Positions 19,249 to 29,007 of a stretch of DNA of 64,000 bases are shown one piece after another. The translations under genes and the position numbers were made by a program. Under the pieces are notes generated by a model. The model was not told where the DNA came from. It was given only the letters and a program-made list of their open reading frames with translations, and did not search any database. Source of the stretch: Mycobacterium senriense (GTDB taxonomy: Bacteria > Actinomycetota > Actinomycetes > Mycobacteriales > Mycobacteriaceae); the NCBI RefSeq assembly GCF_019668465.1, contig NZ_AP024828.1, positions 5,270,001-5,334,000 of the forward strand, in the 5' to 3' direction. The stretch's first letter is position 1, and each line of letters starts with the position of its first letter.

Positions 19249-20133
19249 ATGAAACTTGGTTACGCACTTCCCATAGTCGGGCCCGCGATCAGCAGCGCCG
19301 CTGGTCTAAGCGCGTTCTGCCGCGGACTGGAGGACCTCGGCTACGACACCCTGTGGGTCGGTGATCGACTGGTCACCCCGGTCGATATGCACAGCGTCTA
19401 TCCGGGCAAAGAGCAGCCGTACCCGCCGCAGATGACCCGTTACCTCGATCCGGTGCTGCTGTGGACGGTCGCCGCGGCGGCGACCAGCCGGGTGCGGCTG
19501 AACTCCAGCACGCTCAGCACGTTCTACTACGAGCCGGTGCACCTGGCCCGGCTGCTGACCACGCTCGACGTGCTCAGCGACGGCCGCCTCGACGTTGGCG
19601 TGGGAGTCGGGTGGATGAAGGACGAGCACGACATCGCCCGCGGCGCGGACTGGCGCCGGCGCGGGCGGATGCTCGATGACCTGCTGGCGTTCCTGCACGA
19701 GTGGTGGACAACCACTCCGGTGTCCTGGGACAGCGAGTTCTTCTCGCTGCCGCCGGTCCATGCCGACCTGCGCCCGGTGCAGGCCGGCGGTCCGCCCATC
19801 TGGATCGGCGGTGCCAGCGAGGCCGCCATGCGCCGGGTCGGCCGCAGCGGCACCGGCTGGCTCGGCGTCGAGGGCCTGCAGGACGAGGTCACCGACCGCC
19901 TGTGGTCGATTGCCCGCCGCGCGGCGCAGGACGCCGGCCGCGATCCCGACGCACTGAAGACGGCCATGCGGATCAACCTCGAACCGGGCACGTCCATCGA
20001 CTCGGTTGCCGACAGGCTCGAGCGCCTGGCCAGGTCCGGTGTCGATGAGGCGATCGTGGATGCCTTCGCGATGTTCCCCAGCCTTGACCAATTGGTTGAT
20101 TTCGCCGGCCAGGTGATCGCCCGATGGGAGTGA
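19249..20133 (+). CDS. LLM-class F420-dependent oxidoreductase
   Basis: A 294-residue bacterial-luciferase-like TIM barrel. Characteristic are the first strand MKLGYALPIVGP, the VRLNSSTLSTFYYEPVHLARLLTTLD segment, GRLDVGVGVGWMKDEHDI and GGPPIWIGGASEAAMRRVGR, together typical of mycobacterial F420-dependent (rather than FMN) members. The ATG at 19249 has GGAGAGG about 10 nt upstream; an in-frame start further upstream would place coding sequence across the operator palindrome. Substrate unknown. Probably regulated by the nearby MarR together with the NAD(P)-binding protein. Confidence 0.83.
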   Translation: MKLGYALPIVGPAISSAAGLSAFCRGLEDLGYDTLWVGDRLVTPVDMHSVYPGKEQPYPPQMTRYLDPVLLWTVAAAATSRVRLNSSTLSTFYYEPVHLARLLTTLDVLSDGRLDVGVGVGWMKDEHDIARGADWRRRGRMLDDLLAFLHEWWTTTPVSWDSEFFSLPPVHADLRPVQAGGPPIWIGGASEAAMRRVGRSGTGWLGVEGLQDEVTDRLWSIARRAAQDAGRDPDALKTAMRINLEPGTSIDSVADRLERLARSGVDEAIVDAFAMFPSLDQLVDFAGQVIARWE

Positions 20134-20175
20134 TCGTGGGAAAGGTTGACGGCACCTCATGCTGCGAGCCCGTCG

Positions 20176-20775
20176 TCAGCGGGCCATCAACCGCTCGACG
20201 TATTTCGCGATGACGTCGACCTCGAGGTTCACCTGCGTGCCGACCGGGACGCGGCCCAGCGTGGTCAATTCGCGGGTGGTGGGGATCAGCGAGACCTCGA
20301 ACCAGTCCCCCGGCTCGTCGCCCAACCCGGACACGGTCAACGAAATCCCGTCGACGGTGATCGACCCCTTCTCCACGACGTAGCGGGCCACCTCGGCCGG
20401 CATCTCGATGCGCACCACTTCCCAGTGCTCCGACGGCGTCCGGCCCACGATGCGCCCGGTCCCGTCGACGTGCCCCTGCACGATGTGCCCGCCAAGTCGG
20501 CTGTTGACGGCCGCGGCACGCTCCAGGTTGACCCGGCTGCCGACCTGCAATTCGCCCAAGTTGGACCGGTTGAGCGATTCGGCCATCACGTCGGCGGTGA
20601 ACTGACCGCCGGGTAACAGCTCGGCGACGGTCAGGCACACGCCGTTGACGGCGATCGAATCGCCATGACCCGCGTCGGCGGTCACCACGGCACCGCGGAT
20701 GGTTAGCCGTGCGGCGTCCGAAAGGACGTCGCGAGCCGTCACCTCGCCGAGTTCCTCGACAATTCCGGTAAACAT
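20176..20775 (-). CDS. ribC: Riboflavin synthase alpha chain
   Basis: Dismutates two lumazines to riboflavin. The 199-residue product carries the duplicated lumazine-binding domain: MFTGIVEELGEV with VNGVCLTV and FTADVMAESL in the first half, and GHIVQGHVDGTG with VDGISLTV and FEVSLIPTTRELTTLG in the second. The ATG at 20775 is 6 nt from TAGCCT, a plausible -10 for a leaderless mRNA, although AAGAGG could serve as an SD. It is separated from ribBA-ribH by the MarR/F420 cassette and divergent from lprG. Confidence 0.95.
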   Translation of the reverse strand: MFTGIVEELGEVTARDVLSDAARLTIRGAVVTADAGHGDSIAVNGVCLTVAELLPGGQFTADVMAESLNRSNLGELQVGSRVNLERAAAVNSRLGGHIVQGHVDGTGRIVGRTPSEHWEVVRIEMPAEVARYVVEKGSITVDGISLTVSGLGDEPGDWFEVSLIPTTRELTTLGRVPVGTQVNLEVDVIAKYVERLMAR

Positions 20776-20880
20776 CCTCTTAGGCTAATTGGCCCCCACT
20801 CACGGTGATGAGCAGGGCAAACACCCGCGCCCCGACGACACTGGCACCCCGCGTTCATCAGTGCAGTCACCGGCACCCTC

Positions 20881-20886
20881 TACGAT
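20881..20886 (+). promoter_or_regulatory. -10 hexamer TACGAT of the lprG-p55 operon
   Basis: TACGAT lies 7 nt before the ATG at 20894, consistent with a leaderless lprG transcript. It overlaps the alternative ATG at 20885 and so argues against that start. Confidence 0.5.
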
Positions 20887-20893
20887 GCAGAGT

Positions 20894-21601
20894 ATGCAGA
20901 CCCGCCGCCGTATATCGGCCGTCATCGCATCCCTGACCCTCGCCACCGCCTTGATCGCCGGCTGTTCGTCGGGCTCAAAGCAGAGCGGCGCGCCGCTCCC
21001 CGACGGCACCACCTTGGTCAAGCAGTCGGCCGACGCCACCAAGAAGGTGCAGAGCGCGCACATCGCGCTGAGCATCCAGGGCAAGATCCCCGGGCTACCC
21101 ATCAAGACGCTGACCGGCGACCTCACCACGGCACCGGCCACCGCCGCGTCGGGCAACGCCACGATCACCCTGGGCGGCTCCGACATCGACGCCAACTTCG
21201 TGGTGCTCGACGGAACCCTGTACGCCACCCTCACCCCGAACAAGTGGAGTGATTTCGGCAAGGCCTCCGACGTCTACGACGTCTCGGTGCTGCTGAACCC
21301 CGACAACGGGCTGGGCAACGCGCTGGCCAACTTCAGCAACGCCAAGTCCGAGGGCCGCGAAAACATCAACGGGCAGAACACCATCCGCATCACCGGCAAC
21401 GTCTCGGCCGACGCGGTGAACAAGATCGTGCCGCAGTTCAACGCGACGCAGCCGGTGCCGAGCACGGTGTGGGTCCAGGAAGGCGGCGACCACGAGCTGG
21501 TCCAGGCCAATCTGCAGAAGAGCTCGGGCAACGCCGCCCAGATCACCCTGTCCAACTGGGGCGAGCAGGTTCAGGTCACCAAGCCCCCGGTGAGCTCGTG
21601 A
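20894..21601 (+). CDS. lprG: Lipoprotein LprG (triacylated-lipid carrier)
   Basis: A 235-residue lipoprotein. A basic N-terminus and hydrophobic core end in the lipobox LIAGC, so Cys24 should be the lipidated residue. The mature domain ([67 protein letters not shown]) is the LppX/LprG fold whose cavity binds triacylated glycolipids and triacylglycerol and helps place lipoarabinomannan on the cell surface. Its stop overlaps the GTG of p55, the transporter it works with. Equivalent to Rv1411c. Confidence 0.95.
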   Translation: MQTRRRISAVIASLTLATALIAGCSSGSKQSGAPLPDGTTLVKQSADATKKVQSAHIALSIQGKIPGLPIKTLTGDLTTAPATAASGNATITLGGSDIDANFVVLDGTLYATLTPNKWSDFGKASDVYDVSVLLNPDNGLGNALANFSNAKSEGRENINGQNTIRITGNVSADAVNKIVPQFNATQPVPSTVWVQEGGDHELVQANLQKSSGNAAQITLSNWGEQVQVTKPPVSS

Positions 21602-23178
21602 CCGCGGAGACCGCAGCCCCGACCGGGCACCAGACCGGGCGCCGCATAGCGATCAGCGCGGGCAGCCTGGCGGTCCTGCTGGGCGCCCTGGACGCCTATG
21701 TCGTCGTGACGATCATGCGCGACATCATGACCGACGTCCACATCCCGATCAACCAGCTGCAGCGCATCACCTGGATCATCACGATGTACCTGCTGGGCTA
21801 CATCGCCGCCATGCCGCTGTTGGGCCGCGCCTCCGACCGGTTCGGCCGCAAGCTGGTGCTGCAGGTCAGCCTGGCTCTGTTCATCGTCGGCTCGGTGGTC
21901 ACCGCGCTGGCCGGCCATTGGGGGGATTTCCACCTGCTGGTCGGCGGCCGAACCATCCAGGGCGTGGCCAGCGGCGCGCTGTTGCCGGTCACCCTAGCCC
22001 TGGGCGCCGATCTGTGGGCGCAGCGCAACCGCGCCGGGGTGCTGGGCGGCATCGGGGCCGCGCAGGAGCTCGGCAGCGTGCTGGGCCCGCTGTACGGGAT
22101 CTTCATCGTCTTCCTCACCCACGACTGGCGCTACGTCTTCTGGATCAACGTGCCGCTGACCCTCATCGCGATGGTGATGATCCAGTTCAGCCTGCCGTCG
22201 CACGAACGGGTGGAGGAGCCGGAGAAGATCGACCTGGTCGGTGGCGTGCTGCTGGCGGTCGCCCTGGGCCTCGCCGTCATCGGTCTGTACAACCCGCAAC
22301 CCGACGGCAAGCAGATCCTGCCGAGCTACGGGTTGCCGCTGGTCATCGGCGCGGTTGTGGTCGCGGTGTTGTTCCTGCTCTGGGAGCGTTTCGCGCGCAC
22401 CCGGCTGATCGAACCGTCGGGCGTGCACTTCCGCCCGTTCCTGGCCGCGCTGGGCGCCTCGCTGTTCGCCGGTGCCGCGCTGATGGTGACTCTGGTCGAC
22501 GTGGAGCTGTTCGGCCAGGGCGTGCTGCAGATGGACGAGACGCAGGCCGCCGGGTTGCTGTTGTGGTTCCTGATCGCGCTGCCGATCGGGGCGGTGCTGG
22601 GCGGGTGGATCGCCACCCGGATCGGTGACCGCATCATGACCTTCGTCGGGCTGCTCATCGCGGCCTACGGTTACTGGCTGATTCACTTCTGGCGCCAAGA
22701 CGTGCTGAGCCATAAGCACAACATTTTCGGGCTGTTCAGCGTCCCCATCTTGCATGCCGATCTGCTGGTGGCCGGCCTGGGCCTGGGCCTGGTGATCGGG
22801 CCGCTGACCTCTGCGGCGCTGCGGGTTGTCCCATCGGCCGAACACGGCATCGCCTCGGCGGCGGTGGTGGTGGCCCGGATGACCGGCATGCTGATCGGGG
22901 TCGCCGGGCTCACCGCGTGGGGCCTGTACCGGTTCAACCAGATCGTGGCGGGCCTGACCGCCGCGATCCCGGCCAATGCCAGCCTGCTGGAGCGCATCGC
23001 CGCGCAGGGCACCATGTACCTCAAGGCCTTCGCCATGATGTACGGCGACATCTTCGAGGCCACCGTGGTGATCTGTATCTTGGGGGCGCTGCTGGGTCTG
23101 CTGCTCGGCGGCCGCAAGGAACACGCCGAGGAGCCGGAAATCGCCGAGCCGCAACCGGTTTCGCTGGGTGAGCGCTAG
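21598..23178 (+). CDS. p55: MFS efflux pump P55
   Basis: A 526-residue DHA2-type major facilitator (Rv1410c) with about 14 predicted membrane segments. Motif A appears as [13 protein letters not shown] and motif C-like glycines as [18 protein letters not shown]. The start is GTG at 21598, overlapping the lprG TGA as GTGA. With LprG it exports triacylglycerol and related lipids in M. tuberculosis and indirectly affects drug tolerance and cell-wall integrity. The C-terminal tail after the last helix is short and acidic. Its TAG overlaps that of the convergent ribD gene. Confidence 0.94.
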   Translation: MTAETAAPTGHQTGRRIAISAGSLAVLLGALDAYVVVTIMRDIMTDVHIPINQLQRITWIITMYLLGYIAAMPLLGRASDRFGRKLVLQVSLALFIVGSVVTALAGHWGDFHLLVGGRTIQGVASGALLPVTLALGADLWAQRNRAGVLGGIGAAQELGSVLGPLYGIFIVFLTHDWRYVFWINVPLTLIAMVMIQFSLPSHERVEEPEKIDLVGGVLLAVALGLAVIGLYNPQPDGKQILPSYGLPLVIGAVVVAVLFLLWERFARTRLIEPSGVHFRPFLAALGASLFAGAALMVTLVDVELFGQGVLQMDETQAAGLLLWFLIALPIGAVLGGWIATRIGDRIMTFVGLLIAAYGYWLIHFWRQDVLSHKHNIFGLFSVPILHADLLVAGLGLGLVIGPLTSAALRVVPSAEHGIASAAVVVARMTGMLIGVAGLTAWGLYRFNQIVAGLTAAIPANASLLERIAAQGTMYLKAFAMMYGDIFEATVVICILGALLGLLLGGRKEHAEEPEIAEPQPVSLGER

Positions 23179-24200
23179 CCGCTGCGCGGCACCAGGCTGA
23201 GCAACAGGTCGGGCCCGACCCGGTCGATGCCGTCGAATTGCCAGCGCAGCGCCCGCGCGATCGTGGACACGCCCACGTCGTCGACCACGGTGACGGGGCC
23301 GCCCAGCAGCGTCGGCGCCACGTAGGCCAGAATCCGGTTGACCATCCCGGCCCGCAGGAAGGCACCCGCGAGCGTCGGGCCGCCCTCCAGCAGCACGTCG
23401 GTGCGGTCGGACACGGCCCTGAGCACCTCCATCGGGTCGTGCGTGCGGATCAGCATGGTGCGCGAATCGTCGTTGAGGACCTTTGCCTCCGAAGGTATTT
23501 CACGCATCCCGACGACCACTCGCAGCGGTTGCCGGTCGGCCAGCGAGCCGTCGGGCAGCCGCGCGGTCAGCGCCGGGTCGTCGGCCAGCACGGTCCCGGT
23601 GCCCACCACGATCGCGCCGGCGGCCGCGCGCCGGCGATGCAGATCCAGCCGCGAGGCCTCGCTGGAAATCCACTGGCTGGAACCGTCCGCGGCCGCGCTG
23701 CGGCCATCGACGCTGCTGGCGTATTTCCAGGTCAGATGCGGCAGCCCGGTCCGTTGCTTGTGCAGCCACTCCCGCAGCGGGCCGCCGGTCACCTCGTCGG
23801 CCAGCACCCGGGACTGCACCGCGACGCCGGCCTCCTCGAGCCGGGCCGCCCCACCGGCCGCCTCGGGGTTCGGGTCGGCGACGGCGTACACCACGGTGCC
23901 CACCTTCGCGTCGAGCAGGGCGTTCACACAGGGCGGGGTTCTGCCGTAGTGGTTGCACGGCTCGAGGGTGACCACCGCGGTGCCCCCGACCGCCAGATCG
24001 CCGGCCCGCCGCAGCGCCAGGATCTCGGCGTGATCGCCACCGGGCGGTGCGGTGGCGCCGACGCCGACCACCTCGCCACCGGCGCCCAGGATGACCGCCC
24101 CCACCGGCGGGTTCGGGTACGTGGTCCCCTTGACGTGGTTGGACTGGTCGATCGCCAGGCGCATCGCGGCCTCCAGGCGGTCGTCCGGCGGAAGGGTCAT
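23175..24200 (-). CDS. ribD: Bifunctional pyrimidine deaminase/reductase RibD
   Basis: Catalyses the second and third steps of riboflavin synthesis from the GTP cyclohydrolase II product (H37Rv RibG). The 341-residue protein has an N-terminal deaminase domain with zinc ligands in GGDHAEI and [12 protein letters not shown], and a C-terminal NADPH-dependent reductase domain ([44 protein letters not shown]). The ATG at 24200 overlaps the rpe stop as ATGA. An upstream in-frame extension reads through rpe out of homology and was rejected. Confidence 0.95.
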   Translation of the reverse strand: MTLPPDDRLEAAMRLAIDQSNHVKGTTYPNPPVGAVILGAGGEVVGVGATAPPGGDHAEILALRRAGDLAVGGTAVVTLEPCNHYGRTPPCVNALLDAKVGTVVYAVADPNPEAAGGAARLEEAGVAVQSRVLADEVTGGPLREWLHKQRTGLPHLTWKYASSVDGRSAAADGSSQWISSEASRLDLHRRRAAAGAIVVGTGTVLADDPALTARLPDGSLADRQPLRVVVGMREIPSEAKVLNDDSRTMLIRTHDPMEVLRAVSDRTDVLLEGGPTLAGAFLRAGMVNRILAYVAPTLLGGPVTVVDDVGVSTIARALRWQFDGIDRVGPDLLLSLVPRSG

Positions 24201-24895
24201 CGACGCAGGTGCGGGGATGCGCTTGCGGCCTGGCGCCGCAACGCGTCGATCGCGGCCCCCGGGTCGTCGGCGCCGTACACGGCCGACCCGGCGACGAAGC
24301 AATCGACGCCGGCCTCGGCGGCCTGCTCGATGGTGTCGGCGTTGATGCCGCCGTCGATCTCGACGAGGATCGTCAACTCCCCCGCCTCGATGAGCTTGCG
24401 CGCAGTGCGCACCTTGCTCAGCACCTCGGGGATGAAGCTCTGGCCGCCGAAACCTGGCTCCACCGACATGATGAGCAGGGTGTCGAACTGCGGCAGGATT
24501 TCCAGGTAGGGCTCCAGTGGGGTTCCCGGCTTGACGCTGATCCCCGCTTTGGCGCCGGCGGCGCGGATATCGCGGGCCACCCCGATCGGATTCTGGGTGG
24601 CCTCGGCATGGAAGGTGACGTTGTACGCGCCTGCCTCCGCGTAGGGGGGCGCCCAGCGGTCGGGGTTCTCGATCATCAGGTGGCAGTCCATCGGGATGGT
24701 GGTGGCGGCGAGCAGGCTTTCCACCACCGGCAGCCCGATGGTCAGATTCGGCACGAAGTGGTTGTCCATCACGTCGACGTGCAGCCAGTCTGCGCCGGTC
24801 ACGGCGGCGGCTTCGTCGGCGAGCCGGGAGAAGTCAGCGGAAAGGATCGACGGCGCGATCAGCGGCCCCTTCGACGGTTCCGGGTTGCGAGGCAT
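24197..24895 (-). CDS. rpe: Ribulose-phosphate 3-epimerase
   Basis: A 232-residue TIM-barrel enzyme interconverting ribulose 5-phosphate and xylulose 5-phosphate, and so supplying the ribulose 5-phosphate used by RibBA. Typical sequences are [30 protein letters not shown] (metal ligands), [29 protein letters not shown] and [11 protein letters not shown]. The start at 24895 ([10 protein letters not shown]) has TAGTCT 7 nt upstream, whereas an earlier in-frame ATG lies upstream of that hexamer. Overlaps ribD downstream. Confidence 0.95.
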   Translation of the reverse strand: MPRNPEPSKGPLIAPSILSADFSRLADEAAAVTGADWLHVDVMDNHFVPNLTIGLPVVESLLAATTIPMDCHLMIENPDRWAPPYAEAGAYNVTFHAEATQNPIGVARDIRAAGAKAGISVKPGTPLEPYLEILPQFDTLLIMSVEPGFGGQSFIPEVLSKVRTARKLIEAGELTILVEIDGGINADTIEQAAEAGVDCFVAGSAVYGADDPGAAIDALRRQAASASPHLRR

Positions 24896-24947
24896 GAGCG
24901 CCAGACTACTGAGCCGCGCGGCCCCCTTCACATCTGGCGCGGCCGCG

Positions 24948-26411
24948 CTACCCCGCCTCGCGGCGCAGCGCGGCCGCGAACATCGCGTCGGTGCCGTGCC
25001 GGTGCGGCCACAGCTGGACGTACGGCCCGTCCCCCAGGTCGGCGACGGGCTCGAACAACGGCCGGGTGTCCAGCGCGCTCACCGGGTGGCGGCGCAGCGC
25101 GTCGGCGACCACGCCGACGGTCTCGGCCAGGTGTGGCGAGCACGTGGCGTAGAGCACCACGCCGCCGGGGCGGGTCAGCGCGATCGCGGCGCCCAGCAAC
25201 TCGCGCTGCAGTTTGGTCAACGTGGCCACGTCGGCGGGCTGCCGCCGCCACCGCGCCTCCGGGCGTCGGCGCAGCGCCCCCAGCCCGGTACAGGGCGCGT
25301 CGACGAGCACCCGGTCGAACGTCGGCTCCAGCCCCGTCTGGCGCCCGTCCACCCGCAGCACGTCGACCGGCAGGCCGCGGGTGTTCTCGACGACCAGGTC
25401 GGCGCGGCGCGGCGCGGGCTCCACCGCCGTGAGCCGGAACCCGGACTCCGGGTGCTGCTCCACGCCGAGCGACGCCAGCAGCGCCGCCTTCCCGCCCGGC
25501 CCGGCGCACAGGTCCAGCCATCGGCCGCTGTCGCCGTCGACCTGGGCCAGGGTCAGCGCCCGGGCCACCAGCTGGCTGCCCTCGTCCTGGACCAGCGCGA
25601 GACCGTCGCGCACCGGCGCCAGCCGCCCGGGGTCGCCGCCCGCCAGGTACACCGCGTACGGCGAATAGCGCCCGACGGTCCCGTCCACCGCGTCGGCCAG
25701 TTCGGCGGCGGTCAGCGCGCCGGCCCGGGCGGCCAGGTGCACCTGGGGTCGCTCGTCGTCGCTGGCCAGCACCGCGTGCAGTTCGGTCGCGGCCGCGCCC
25801 AACGCATCGGCGAAGGCCTGGGCGATCCACCGGGGGTGGGCATGCACGAACGCGGCGTGCCCGACCGGATCCTGCGCCGCGTCGGGGGCCAGTTCGGCGA
25901 CCCAGGACTGCTCGTCGCGCCCGGAGATGGTGCGCAGCACCCCGTTGACGAAACCCGCTCGCGCCGAATCGAATTCGATTCCGGCCTGCTCGACTGTGGT
26001 GGACACCGCGGCGTGCGCGTCGACCCGGGTGCGCAGCAACTGATACGCGCCGAGGCGCAGCAGGTCGAGCAACACCGGGTCGATGGCCTGCGGCGTGCGC
26101 CCGGCGGCCGCGCCGATGACGGCATCGAGCAGGCCCCGGGCGCGGCAGGTGCCGTAGGTGAGTTCGGTGGCGAATGCGGCGTCGCGGCCGGTGATTCCGC
26201 GTTCGCGCAGCAGCGCGGGCAGCGCCAGGTTCGCGTAGGCATCGCGTTCGCTCACCGCCCGAAGCACGTCGAACGCGGCGGCGCGGGCCGGGTCCAGGGG
26301 CCGGCGGGGCGGCCGGCGGTCGCGCTGCTGGGGCCGGCGGTCACGCTGCTGCGGGCCCGGCGGCTTGCGTTCCGGCCGGCCGCGCTGCGGTCTGTCGCGC
26401 CCGGTGCTCAT
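24948..26411 (-). CDS. rsmB: 16S rRNA m5C967 methyltransferase RsmB/Fmu
   Basis: A 487-residue SAM-dependent rRNA cytosine-C5 methyltransferase (Rv1407). After a disordered, basic N-terminus with tandem QQRDRRP repeats comes a NusB-like RNA-binding domain ([39 protein letters not shown]). The catalytic Rossmann domain has [36 protein letters not shown] and [12 protein letters not shown], the two cysteines being the release and nucleophile residues. The ATG at 26411 overlaps the fmt stop. Confidence 0.93.
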   Translation of the reverse strand: MSTGRDRPQRGRPERKPPGPQQRDRRPQQRDRRPPRRPLDPARAAAFDVLRAVSERDAYANLALPALLRERGITGRDAAFATELTYGTCRARGLLDAVIGAAAGRTPQAIDPVLLDLLRLGAYQLLRTRVDAHAAVSTTVEQAGIEFDSARAGFVNGVLRTISGRDEQSWVAELAPDAAQDPVGHAAFVHAHPRWIAQAFADALGAAATELHAVLASDDERPQVHLAARAGALTAAELADAVDGTVGRYSPYAVYLAGGDPGRLAPVRDGLALVQDEGSQLVARALTLAQVDGDSGRWLDLCAGPGGKAALLASLGVEQHPESGFRLTAVEPAPRRADLVVENTRGLPVDVLRVDGRQTGLEPTFDRVLVDAPCTGLGALRRRPEARWRRQPADVATLTKLQRELLGAAIALTRPGGVVLYATCSPHLAETVGVVADALRRHPVSALDTRPLFEPVADLGDGPYVQLWPHRHGTDAMFAAALRREAG

Positions 26412-27355
26412 GTCGCCCGCACCGCTGAGTCGAGCCGGGCACCGCGCGCCCAGTCGACCGCGTTCATGAATTTCTTGCCGGGCGGTTGGATCTGGTCCAG
26501 CCGCACCGGATCGGAGCCCGTGCCGACCCAGACGCTCTTGCGGTCGACGTGAATAGCACCGGGCGGCAACGGTTCTGGCGGCGCCGGCAGCGCGGAGGCG
26601 GCGGCAACCTGCACCGGTCCCAGTTTGATCCGCAGGTCGCCGACCAGCGTCCACGCGCCGGGGTTGGGCGTGACGGCGCGAATGCGACGATCCACGACCA
26701 GCGCCGGCAGGTCCCAGCGCACCCGGGCCTGCTCAACGGTGATCTTGGGTGCGACGCTGACCCCGTCCGCGGGCTGCGGCACCGGTGTCAGCGTCGCGTC
26801 GGCGATGCCGTCCAGCGTGGTCGACAGCAGCGCCGCACCCGAAATAGCCAGTCGCTCAAGCAATTCCCCGGCGGTGTCGGTCGGCCGGATCGTCTCGGTC
26901 ACGACTCCGAAGATCGGACCGGAGTCCAGGCTCGGCTCGATCTGGAACGTCGAGGCACCGGTGATGCTGTCGCCCGCGGCGATGGCCGCCTGCACCGGCG
27001 CGGCGCCGCGCCAGGCGGGCAGCAGCGAGAAGTGCAGGTTGATCCAGCCCCGCGGGGGCACGGCCAGCAGGCCGTCGCGCAGCAGCGCGCCGTAGGCCAC
27101 GACCGCGCAGCAATCCGGCGCCAACTCCGACAGCTCCGCGACGAACTCGTCCGAGTTGGGCCGCGACGGCCGCAGCACCGGAATCCCGCGATCGAGCGCT
27201 TCGCGGGCCACCGCCGACGGCTCGGGCCTACCGCGCCGCCCGACGGCGGCGTCGGGCCGGGTCAGCACCGCGACCACCTCGTGACGCGGTGAGTCGACGA
27301 GGCGGCGCAGTGCGGGTAGCGCGGGTTCGGGGGTTCCGGCGAAGACAAGACGCAC
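26408..27355 (-). CDS. fmt: Methionyl-tRNA formyltransferase
   Basis: A 315-residue enzyme that formylates initiator Met-tRNA with 10-formyl-THF. It has [16 protein letters not shown], the catalytic stretch [21 protein letters not shown] (Asn, His and, further on, Asp), DSGPIFG, and a C-terminal OB-like domain. GTG start at 27355, with TAGACT exactly 6 nt upstream, so this operon (fmt-rsmB, then rpe-ribD after a 52-bp gap) probably begins with a leaderless message. Confidence 0.96.
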   Translation of the reverse strand: MRLVFAGTPEPALPALRRLVDSPRHEVVAVLTRPDAAVGRRGRPEPSAVAREALDRGIPVLRPSRPNSDEFVAELSELAPDCCAVVAYGALLRDGLLAVPPRGWINLHFSLLPAWRGAAPVQAAIAAGDSITGASTFQIEPSLDSGPIFGVVTETIRPTDTAGELLERLAISGAALLSTTLDGIADATLTPVPQPADGVSVAPKITVEQARVRWDLPALVVDRRIRAVTPNPGAWTLVGDLRIKLGPVQVAAASALPAPPEPLPPGAIHVDRKSVWVGTGSDPVRLDQIQPPGKKFMNAVDWARGARLDSAVRAT

Positions 27356-27463
27356 CGGCCCAGTCTAGGAAGCGCCGGGCGCGGGCCCGACCCGCCCGAG
27401 CCGCCAGAACGTGCGCGCGTACACTATTGCCTATGGCTATTATTTCTGTCAGCCATTAACTGC

Positions 27464-27479
27464 CGGTGCGAACGCACCG
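27464..27479 (+). repeat. Leader inverted repeat CGGTGCG-AA-CGCACCG
   Basis: Perfect 7-bp arms with a 2-nt centre, 60 bp before the methyltransferase start. It is either an operator dyad or a small hairpin in the 5' leader of the acid-responsive Rv1405c-like gene. Confidence 0.4.
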
Positions 27480-27538
27480 CCGATTCGCGTCGACAACGAG
27501 GTCGAAAGACAACCGTTCCCCTTCTCAAGGAGGTCTAG

Positions 27539-28366
27539 ATGACCCTCGACACCACGATCAGCGACGCCTCGGTGGCCGCCACGCATCGCACGGTATGGGC
27601 GCTGGGCGACTACGCCCTGATGGCCGAGGAAGTGATGGCTCCCCTCGGCCCCGCCCTGGTCAAAGCCACCGGCATCGGGCCCGGCGTGCGGGTCCTCGAC
27701 GTCGCCGCCGGCTCGGGCAACATCTCGCTGCCGGCCGCCGCCACGGGTGCCAGCGTCGTCTCCACCGACCTCACCCCGGAGCTGTTGCGGCGCTCGCAGG
27801 CCAGGGCGGAGGCCCGGGGGTTGACCATCGACTACCGCGAAGCCAACGCGCAGGCGCTGCCGTTCGGCAACGGCGAGTTCGACGTCGTCATGTCCGCGAT
27901 CGGCGTGCAGTTCGCCCCCGACCAGCAGCGCGCCGCCGCCGAACTGGTCCGGGTCTGCCGGCCGGGCGGCACGATCGGCGTGATCAGCTGGACCCCCGAG
28001 GGATTCTTCGGCCGCATGCTCGCCACCATCCGGCCGTACCGCCCGAGCCTGTCGCACCCCGTGCCGCCGGCCGCGCTCTGGGGGCGCCCGCGTTACGTCG
28101 CTGCGCTGCTCGGCGATCAGATCGGCGAAATCGCCACGACGCGAGGCATGTTGGCGGTCAACCGGTTCGACAGCGCCGAGGCCGTGCACGCCTACTTCAA
28201 GCAGCACTACGGCCCGACGATCGAGGCGTACGCGAACATCGGCCACAACCGGGTGCTGGCCGCCGAGCTCGACGCCCAGCTGGTCGAACTCGCACAGCAG
28301 CACCTGGCCAACGGCACGATGGGCTGGGAGTACCTGCTGGTGACCGCCCGGAAGCGGACCGACTAG
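27539..28366 (+). CDS. Class I SAM-dependent methyltransferase (Rv1405c-like)
   Basis: A 275-residue methyltransferase. Motif I is GVRVLDVAAGSGNISLPAAATG; later motifs read VVSTDLTPELL, NAQALPFGNGEFDVVMSAIGVQFAPDQQRAAAELVRVCRPGGTIG, the Methyltransf_11 pattern. An ideal SD (AAGGAGGT) lies 4 nt before the ATG, after a leader of roughly 100 nt. H37Rv Rv1405c is acid-inducible and controlled by the adjacent MarR protein Rv1404; the convergent MarR gene at 28393 is its counterpart. The methyl acceptor is unknown. Confidence 0.87.
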   Translation: MTLDTTISDASVAATHRTVWALGDYALMAEEVMAPLGPALVKATGIGPGVRVLDVAAGSGNISLPAAATGASVVSTDLTPELLRRSQARAEARGLTIDYREANAQALPFGNGEFDVVMSAIGVQFAPDQQRAAAELVRVCRPGGTIGVISWTPEGFFGRMLATIRPYRPSLSHPVPPAALWGRPRYVAALLGDQIGEIATTRGMLAVNRFDSAEAVHAYFKQHYGPTIEAYANIGHNRVLAAELDAQLVELAQQHLANGTMGWEYLLVTARKRTD

Positions 28367-28392
28367 GCCCGATGGTGGCGACCCGCGTCGGG

Positions 28393-28878
28393 CTACAGGC
28401 CGATGTCGGCGTCCAGGTGGACGTCGGGCTCGCCCCCGGCGGCGGTGAAGGCCGTCAAGGCCCGCACCAGCCCGTGCCGCTCCGGCGGCGGCATCTTCGC
28501 CACAATGGCCGCGATCTCGGCCCGCCGGTGCGCGGTGACCTGGTGGACGACGTCGCGGCCGCGTGTGGTGAGCGCGGCGAGCAGCTCGCGCCGCGACGTC
28601 GGGTGCGGCAAGCGGTCGATCAGCCCGGCAGCGACCAACCGGTCCACCATCCGGCCGGTGGCCGACGGCTGCACGCCCAGCAAACCGGCCAGGGTGGCCA
28701 GGTTGACCGGACCGCGGTTGGACAGGATCACCAGCGTCCGGAACTGCGCGATGGTGATGGTCTCGTCGACCTGCCCGACGGACCGAGCCGAGATTGCCAT
28801 CAGCAGACGGGAGGCCGTCAGCAGGGCATCGGTGATGACGTCCAATGACTCGTCAACTGTGGCGTTTTCGGCTGCCAT
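28393..28878 (-). CDS. MarR-family regulator (Rv1404-like)
   Basis: A 161-residue winged-helix repressor: FRTLVILSNRGPVNLATLAGLLGVQPSATGRMVDRLVAAGLI is the helix-turn-helix and HPTSRRELLAALTTRGRDVV the wing. In M. tuberculosis Rv1404 represses the flanking methyltransferase genes Rv1405c and Rv1403c and responds to low pH. Only the Rv1405c partner is present here; the Rv1403c position is filled by the priA 3' end after a 129-bp gap. The SD-like AAGGGGCG precedes the ATG. Confidence 0.87.
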   Translation of the reverse strand: MAAENATVDESLDVITDALLTASRLLMAISARSVGQVDETITIAQFRTLVILSNRGPVNLATLAGLLGVQPSATGRMVDRLVAAGLIDRLPHPTSRRELLAALTTRGRDVVHQVTAHRRAEIAAIVAKMPPPERHGLVRALTAFTAAGGEPDVHLDADIGL

Positions 28879-29007
28879 ATCGCCCCTTCCCGGATGGTTT
28901 CCGGACCTCTCGGCGGCTAAGGATTAGAAAGTGTAGCAACACTGTAATGTCGTAAAAAGAGATTATTGCACGCGCATATTGTCGCCTAGGGTAATAGTTC
29001 GTGAAGG

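Noticed and set aside
24696..26552. 618-codon plus-strand frame opposite rpe and rsmB
   Set aside because: Antisense shadow; composition is Gln/His/Arg-rich and motif-free.
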